A stretch of 64,000 bases of DNA, taken from NCBI GenBank assembly GCA_002452405.1, contig DKFP01000002.1, forward strand, positions 1-64,000. Reading direction: 5' to 3'. Source of the DNA: Deferribacteraceae bacterium UBA6793 (GTDB lineage: Bacteria; Chrysiogenota; Deferribacteres; Deferribacterales; Geovibrionaceae). Both the position numbers and the translations under genes were made by a program. The notes beneath the pieces were generated by a model that was not told the DNA's origin, searched no databases, and saw only the letters and a list, made by a program, of their open reading frames with translations. Below, piece after piece: positions 60,400 to 64,000 of the stretch. The number at the start of each line of letters is the position of its first letter. The stretch's first letter is position 1.

Positions 60400-62945
60400 T
60401 ACCAAGGCTGAATCTCACGATATATCGCCACTGTACGTGTGCGGATATCCGTTACCAGCCTTAAAGGTTTTTTGGAGAATCTGAAGTAGCCTATGACTTT
60501 TTCAAGACCTTCAGGTTCTTCAACAGCCTTTCTTATCATATTGACAGCCTTAGGGATTGTGTCATCCATCACAAAATTGTTCTTATCTTCCAGAACACAG
60601 ATATAGGTCATTTTCGATTCCACAACCTCGTGGAAAAAGTGCGTTCCGTATGACATTTCCGGCACAAGCCCACGCTCTATCCTGCCTATCTCAACGACAG
60701 CCTGCATTCCGTCTATGTCTGAAAAACTCACAGGTACACCCAATGAGGTCACGCTGGAACCCCATCTGCCGTATCCCATTAGCATACTGCTGTATCCCCT
60801 CTCTTTAATCCGCTGGTTAAGGACGCTGATTATCTTTGCGCACTCCTTTTTCTTGTCCGGCGGCAGGAGGACGTATTCCTCCCAGTTAACATAAATCACC
60901 GTATCTATGAGTATGGAGTTGTTACCACCGAGAAAGGTCCCCTTAGCCTTGAACACTGTATATTCGCCGCTTCCTGCGCGGTTGTCCTCGTCGCTTATCC
61001 TCTGTACCTGAACCGGTCTGCACTGAAGAATATTTATAAGGTACTGCTGTTCGTCCTGAAAGCTGATGGTGAACTCTATCTCAACAGGGCTGCTGTATTC
61101 CGCTTCCAGAGCTTTCAGCACTTCGGAAAGCGTTTTGACAACCGATGTCCTGTTTATTACATAGTCCATATCAACCATCCACGAATAGATCGTCGCGCCC
61201 GTTGCGCGGTACACCGTCTTTTCGCTTTCGTAATCTCTTGACGCGATTATGTTCATGGCTGGTCTGAACGTTCCCTGATTAATATCCGAAGGCTTTATCT
61301 CCCGTATCCTGTTGGCAACCGTATCCACAACGTCGATACACCGCTGGCTGTATACGCGCTTGTTCTCAGCGCCCGGCATCGGGTTGTCGTTCGGTCTGTT
61401 CACTGCCACCATGCGCGCATAGTCAGTTCCGCAGCGGCTTACAGCCCTTGTTCCAAGTCCGGCAACCAACCTCAAAAGCCCCGATTCGGGGTCGATCTTT
61501 TTATCCCATACGAACGAGTTATATGAATGTCCCACACCTGCCACATGGGGGAAGAAATAATCTCCCTGATAGACACCTGACACCCGCTGTATCATGACGG
61601 ACATAACATCAGCTCTGTTGTGGAGGCGCGTTGCTTTTTTAAAGCTGTTCATCTCGCGGGCAAAGGTGCTGGCAAATACTGATTTTACTACGTCGGCAAG
61701 CTGGGCGAGCATCTGTGAGTCATCGCCTGTAAGGATGCAGAAACGGCTTTCGTATCGCCCAGCATAGGAGCTGCGGAAGCTGTCCTCCTGCAAAGAGCTT
61801 GAACGCACAATGATTGGAAAGTGCCCGTAATAGTCCACAAGATCTTCCAGACGCTCAAGTATCTCAGGAGGCATCTTGCCGTTCATAACAAGCCTGTGCA
61901 GCCTTCTGCTCTTGTTGCCGTCCGGCTCATGGGAAAACGAAACATAGTCGTCCCATATGCTGTTGTATATCAGAAAGGTATAGAAAGCGTCCGCGCCAAG
62001 AAAAAAACTGTCGTCGCTCTCTGTAAAATATTTAAGAAGATGTGGGAGTTTTTCGCGGATTATCTTTCTGGCGATCAGCATACCCGCCGCCTTTCCGCCT
62101 ATGAAGCCGGAACCGATGGTGCGCTTGCGGATTATCTTCATCTCCTCAAGAGTGAAATTCTTCGCCGCAAGCCCCAGTATACGCTCGTCCATCCCCAGAA
62201 GGACACGGCAGAGCCTGTCAACCGCCTCCTGCCCGTCTGCATTCTCGTCTCCGAGGAACAGGTTATCCAGACAACTGAAATACTGCATATCGCTCCGTCT
62301 GTCCGGCGGATTCTGCATTTTCAGCGCCTCAAGAGTGTCCTGTACGGGACGCACGCCCTTTTTCGGCTCCATAATGTATGGTTTATACATCGCCGCGGAG
62401 TGTCTGTCTTTCGCTTTTCGCGGGACAAGGCAGTATCTGCCCATGTTGTCACGCATAACGCGCACCGACACTGTGGCGACCTCGGTTATCTTTTTGGATG
62501 TGAACTGACGGTGGCATTTCCTCTGCATGGCTGTGAAAGTTGTAAGAGCCCTCATCTTGGCATAATCCATGATGAGTTGATATGCATAACCTATCAGCCA
62601 GTCGGAGCCCCAATAGCCCATAAGCCCCGTGAGGCAGTCCATGAGTATTATGTCCCCGTCATCAACGTTCAGGACATATCTGGAACATTCCTCGACAAAA
62701 TGCTCAAACCCAGCAGTCGGATCTACATAAAATACAGTGAGATTATCGGAGGAGATATCCTGATTCAAATCCCGGCAGAAGCTGATAAAATGGAATTTTC
62801 CGTTATAGCCTCTCATGTCGGAAATCAATGTTTCCGCTATCTGAAGATAGCTTTGAGGTGTTTCCATCTGAAAAACGACACTATCACCCTGGCGTAAACC
62901 GCCCGCCAATGTAACTATGCCGCTGCCCGACAAACGTCTGTTCAT
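60342..62945 (-). CDS. PEP/pyruvate-binding domain protein fused to a degenerate KaiC-like domain
   Basis: An 867-residue protein. Residues 1-205 have the fold pattern of RecA/KaiC ATPases (VTLAGGLRQGDSVVFQME, DDGDIILMDCLTGLMGYWG), but the Walker A lysine is missing. From about 285 on, a pyruvate-phosphate dikinase N-terminal domain appears: GSGFIGGKAAGMLIARK, FPIIVRSSSLQEDSF and SYAGRYES; then YSSPVEIEFTIS and INILQCRPVQ. The central phospho-His domain and the C-terminal PEP barrel of PEP synthase are absent. It may act as a pyruvate/ATP sensor or phosphotransfer protein. The Ser/Gln-rich end runs antisense to the Cys-rich gene. Confidence 0.8.
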   Translation of the reverse strand: MNRRLSGSGIVTLAGGLRQGDSVVFQMETPQSYLQIAETLISDMRGYNGKFHFISFCRDLNQDISSDNLTVFYVDPTAGFEHFVEECSRYVLNVDDGDIILMDCLTGLMGYWGSDWLIGYAYQLIMDYAKMRALTTFTAMQRKCHRQFTSKKITEVATVSVRVMRDNMGRYCLVPRKAKDRHSAAMYKPYIMEPKKGVRPVQDTLEALKMQNPPDRRSDMQYFSCLDNLFLGDENADGQEAVDRLCRVLLGMDERILGLAAKNFTLEEMKIIRKRTIGSGFIGGKAAGMLIARKIIREKLPHLLKYFTESDDSFFLGADAFYTFLIYNSIWDDYVSFSHEPDGNKSRRLHRLVMNGKMPPEILERLEDLVDYYGHFPIIVRSSSLQEDSFRSSYAGRYESRFCILTGDDSQMLAQLADVVKSVFASTFAREMNSFKKATRLHNRADVMSVMIQRVSGVYQGDYFFPHVAGVGHSYNSFVWDKKIDPESGLLRLVAGLGTRAVSRCGTDYARMVAVNRPNDNPMPGAENKRVYSQRCIDVVDTVANRIREIKPSDINQGTFRPAMNIIASRDYESEKTVYRATGATIYSWMVDMDYVINRTSVVKTLSEVLKALEAEYSSPVEIEFTISFQDEQQYLINILQCRPVQVQRISDEDNRAGSGEYTVFKAKGTFLGGNNSILIDTVIYVNWEEYVLLPPDKKKECAKIISVLNQRIKERGYSSMLMGYGRWGSSVTSLGVPVSFSDIDGMQAVVEIGRIERGLVPEMSYGTHFFHEVVESKMTYICVLEDKNNFVMDDTIPKAVNMIRKAVEEPEGLEKVIGYFRFSKKPLRLVTDIRTRTVAIYREIQPWYYLQSQPQSPSSSSSQPLS

Positions 62946-62973
62946 TCAACCTCTGCCAGTATTTTTTAAAAAA

Positions 62974-63312
62974 TTACTGCTCCGAACAGTTTTTGGGGTT
63001 GATGTGTTTCAGCTTCTGGGTGTCCTGAGACACAGTTTCGTCCTGTTTCATTCCACCAACAGTAACGTCAAGAATGTCCGCAACAAAGCTGTCTTTCCTG
63101 TTAAGACTGTAGATGATCCATCTGCCGTCTTTTTTGGAAGTGACAATGCCTGCGTTACGAAGCACTTTTAAGTGGGAAGAGATGGTGGACATAGAGATGT
63201 GCAGAACAGCATTTATCTCACAAACACACAGATCGCGAACACCCAGCATACAGACTATTCTCAGTCTGTTGCTATCTCCCAATGCTTTAAAAACTTCAAC
63301 CTTTGAATTCAT
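62974..63312 (-). CDS. ArsR-family metalloregulator with CVC motif
   Basis: The 112-residue winged-helix repressor has the metal-binding helix DLCVCEINAVLHIS (Cys29, Cys31), the As(III)/Sb(III)-type site of ArsR. Recognition helix: STISSHLKVLRNAG; wing: KKDGRWIIYSLN. A basic tail ends in CSEQ with a further Cys. No arsenic resistance genes are adjacent; 28 bases downstream lies the PEP-binding fusion. It may control genes outside the window or act in trans. Confidence 0.88.
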   Translation of the reverse strand: MNSKVEVFKALGDSNRLRIVCMLGVRDLCVCEINAVLHISMSTISSHLKVLRNAGIVTSKKDGRWIIYSLNRKDSFVADILDVTVGGMKQDETVSQDTQKLKHINPKNCSEQ

Positions 63313-63453
63313 TAGAACCCACCTGAAAAAAATAATTCTGACTTAGCGCTAACACCGTTAACTCTTGAATAATCAGAACAAAATATCATAGCCCCAAAAT
63401 AGTCAAAAATCAAACTATTATACAGCTAAAATTTAGCTATAATTCACGAAAAA

Positions 63454-63822
63454 TCAATCGTAAAGGTTTGATATTGCCTGAAGGAGTAATTTTTTGTTCA
63501 CAGGTTTGAATACAACGGCGTTGACGTCTTCAAGACACTCGGTTTCATTTCGGTAGGCAGTGGTTACGATGATAGGAACGTCGTGGTTCATTTTTCTTAT
63601 GTGGGAGATCATTTCAAAACCGCTCATTTCCGGCATTGAGAGGTCTGTAATGACAATATCTGGCGATTCGGAAGAGAACTTTTCGAGTCCTTCCCTGCCG
63701 TCGGCTGCGATAACAATGTCTTTAAAATATTTTGAAATCATTCTTGAAGCCATTTCTCGTGTGATGTCATCGTCTTCAACATAAAGAACTTTGAACTCTT
63801 TCAGCTTTTCCAATGAATCCAT
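63454..63822 (-). CDS. single-domain response regulator
   Basis: A 122-residue CheY-like receiver domain without an output domain. The acidic pocket is EDDD (16-19) and the phospho-acceptor is Asp60 in DIVITDLSMPEMSG; conserved Thr and Lys occur in IVTTAYR and VFKPVNKK. Such proteins relay phosphate to motility or phosphorelay partners. It could match an orphan histidine kinase such as the one at 12896, but there is no positional evidence. The remaining 178 bases of the window hold no gene. Confidence 0.9.
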   Translation of the reverse strand: MDSLEKLKEFKVLYVEDDDITREMASRMISKYFKDIVIAADGREGLEKFSSESPDIVITDLSMPEMSGFEMISHIRKMNHDVPIIVTTAYRNETECLEDVNAVVFKPVNKKLLLQAISNLYD

Positions 63823-64000
63823 CTGCTGCCTTCTTATAAAACTATTGTCTTAAAACATATTATACATGTTTTTAAATCAGAATAAAGAATTAATGTCAAA
63901 ATACACTTTTTTTATCCGTTAGTTCATTTTACCACATATAAAATCAGATTATTGAAAATCCAAGAGAAAGCTGTTAATGTAATATATTATTATTTTTGCG

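Noticed and set aside
1..64000. tRNA, rRNA, known riboswitches, IS elements, toxin-antitoxin pairs
   Set aside because: Gaps were read on both strands; no cloverleaf, conserved riboswitch core, transposase or paired small toxin genes were recognised.

Overview
The window reads as chromosome from a motile, Gram-negative, anaerobic or microaerophilic respiratory bacterium. Gene content fits a Deferribacterota member (Geovibrio, Denitrovibrio or Seleniivibrio type): a periplasmic Hyb-type uptake hydrogenase, c-type cytochromes, three chemoreceptors, sigma-54 control and many two-component systems. The taxonomic call is inference from gene style, not from a marker gene. No rRNA, tRNA, CRISPR array or phage was found.

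Layout. 1-3.4 kb: tail of a ThiF/MoeB protein, pyruvate kinase, a small membrane protein, a clostripain-family protease whose signal peptide implies an ATT start, and an unknown gene. 4.0-9.5 kb: hybOABCD hydrogenase operon. 9.6-11.8 kb: a 264-bp unit repeated in tandem that carries the 5' end of an RlmI-like rRNA methyltransferase gene, then that gene and a thioredoxin-like protein. 11.9-14.9 kb: a sensor kinase and a separate membrane-anchored PhnD-like binding protein. 15.1-19.8 kb: a chemoreceptor / histidine kinase / NtrC-type regulator operon. Beside it lies a gene-free stretch with a canonical sigma-54 promoter, two matching palindromic upstream sites, a structured RNA and a terminator. 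This is the best candidate for an undescribed system. 19.8-25.5 kb: MFS exporter, ZntB, a small CxxC protein, a PilJ-type chemoreceptor and a class II photolyase. 25.5-29.8 kb: amino-acid exporters (LysE, RhtB, AzlCD) with an ArgP-like regulator and a BioB-like radical SAM enzyme.

30.8-36.6 kb: caa3-type cytochrome oxidase operon (cytochrome c, SCO, subunits I, III, IV and a di-haem II, haem O synthase). 36.7-41.5 kb: a YkgJ-type protein, a haem-binding sensor kinase with an OmpR-type regulator, and a Cache chemoreceptor. 41.6-46.6 kb: a second RlmI-like methyltransferase and potABCD. 46.7-47.6 kb: an AT-rich HxlR/RidA pair. 47.9-59.1 kb: two large paralogous lipoproteins facing each other around gltX-glnS, an HD-GYP protein and a zinc ribbon. 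59.1-63.8 kb: a nitrilase-family hydrolase, a Cys-rich mini-protein, a PEP/pyruvate-binding fusion, an ArsR regulator and a single-domain response regulator.

How it fits together: hydrogenase electrons enter the quinone pool through HybA/HybB. The oxidase operon suggests the cell can also reduce oxygen. Redox-, ligand- and haem-sensing signalling genes surround these modules. Several intergenic gaps carry copies of one dispersed REP-like repeat, often as inverted pairs, and these appear tied to local duplications.
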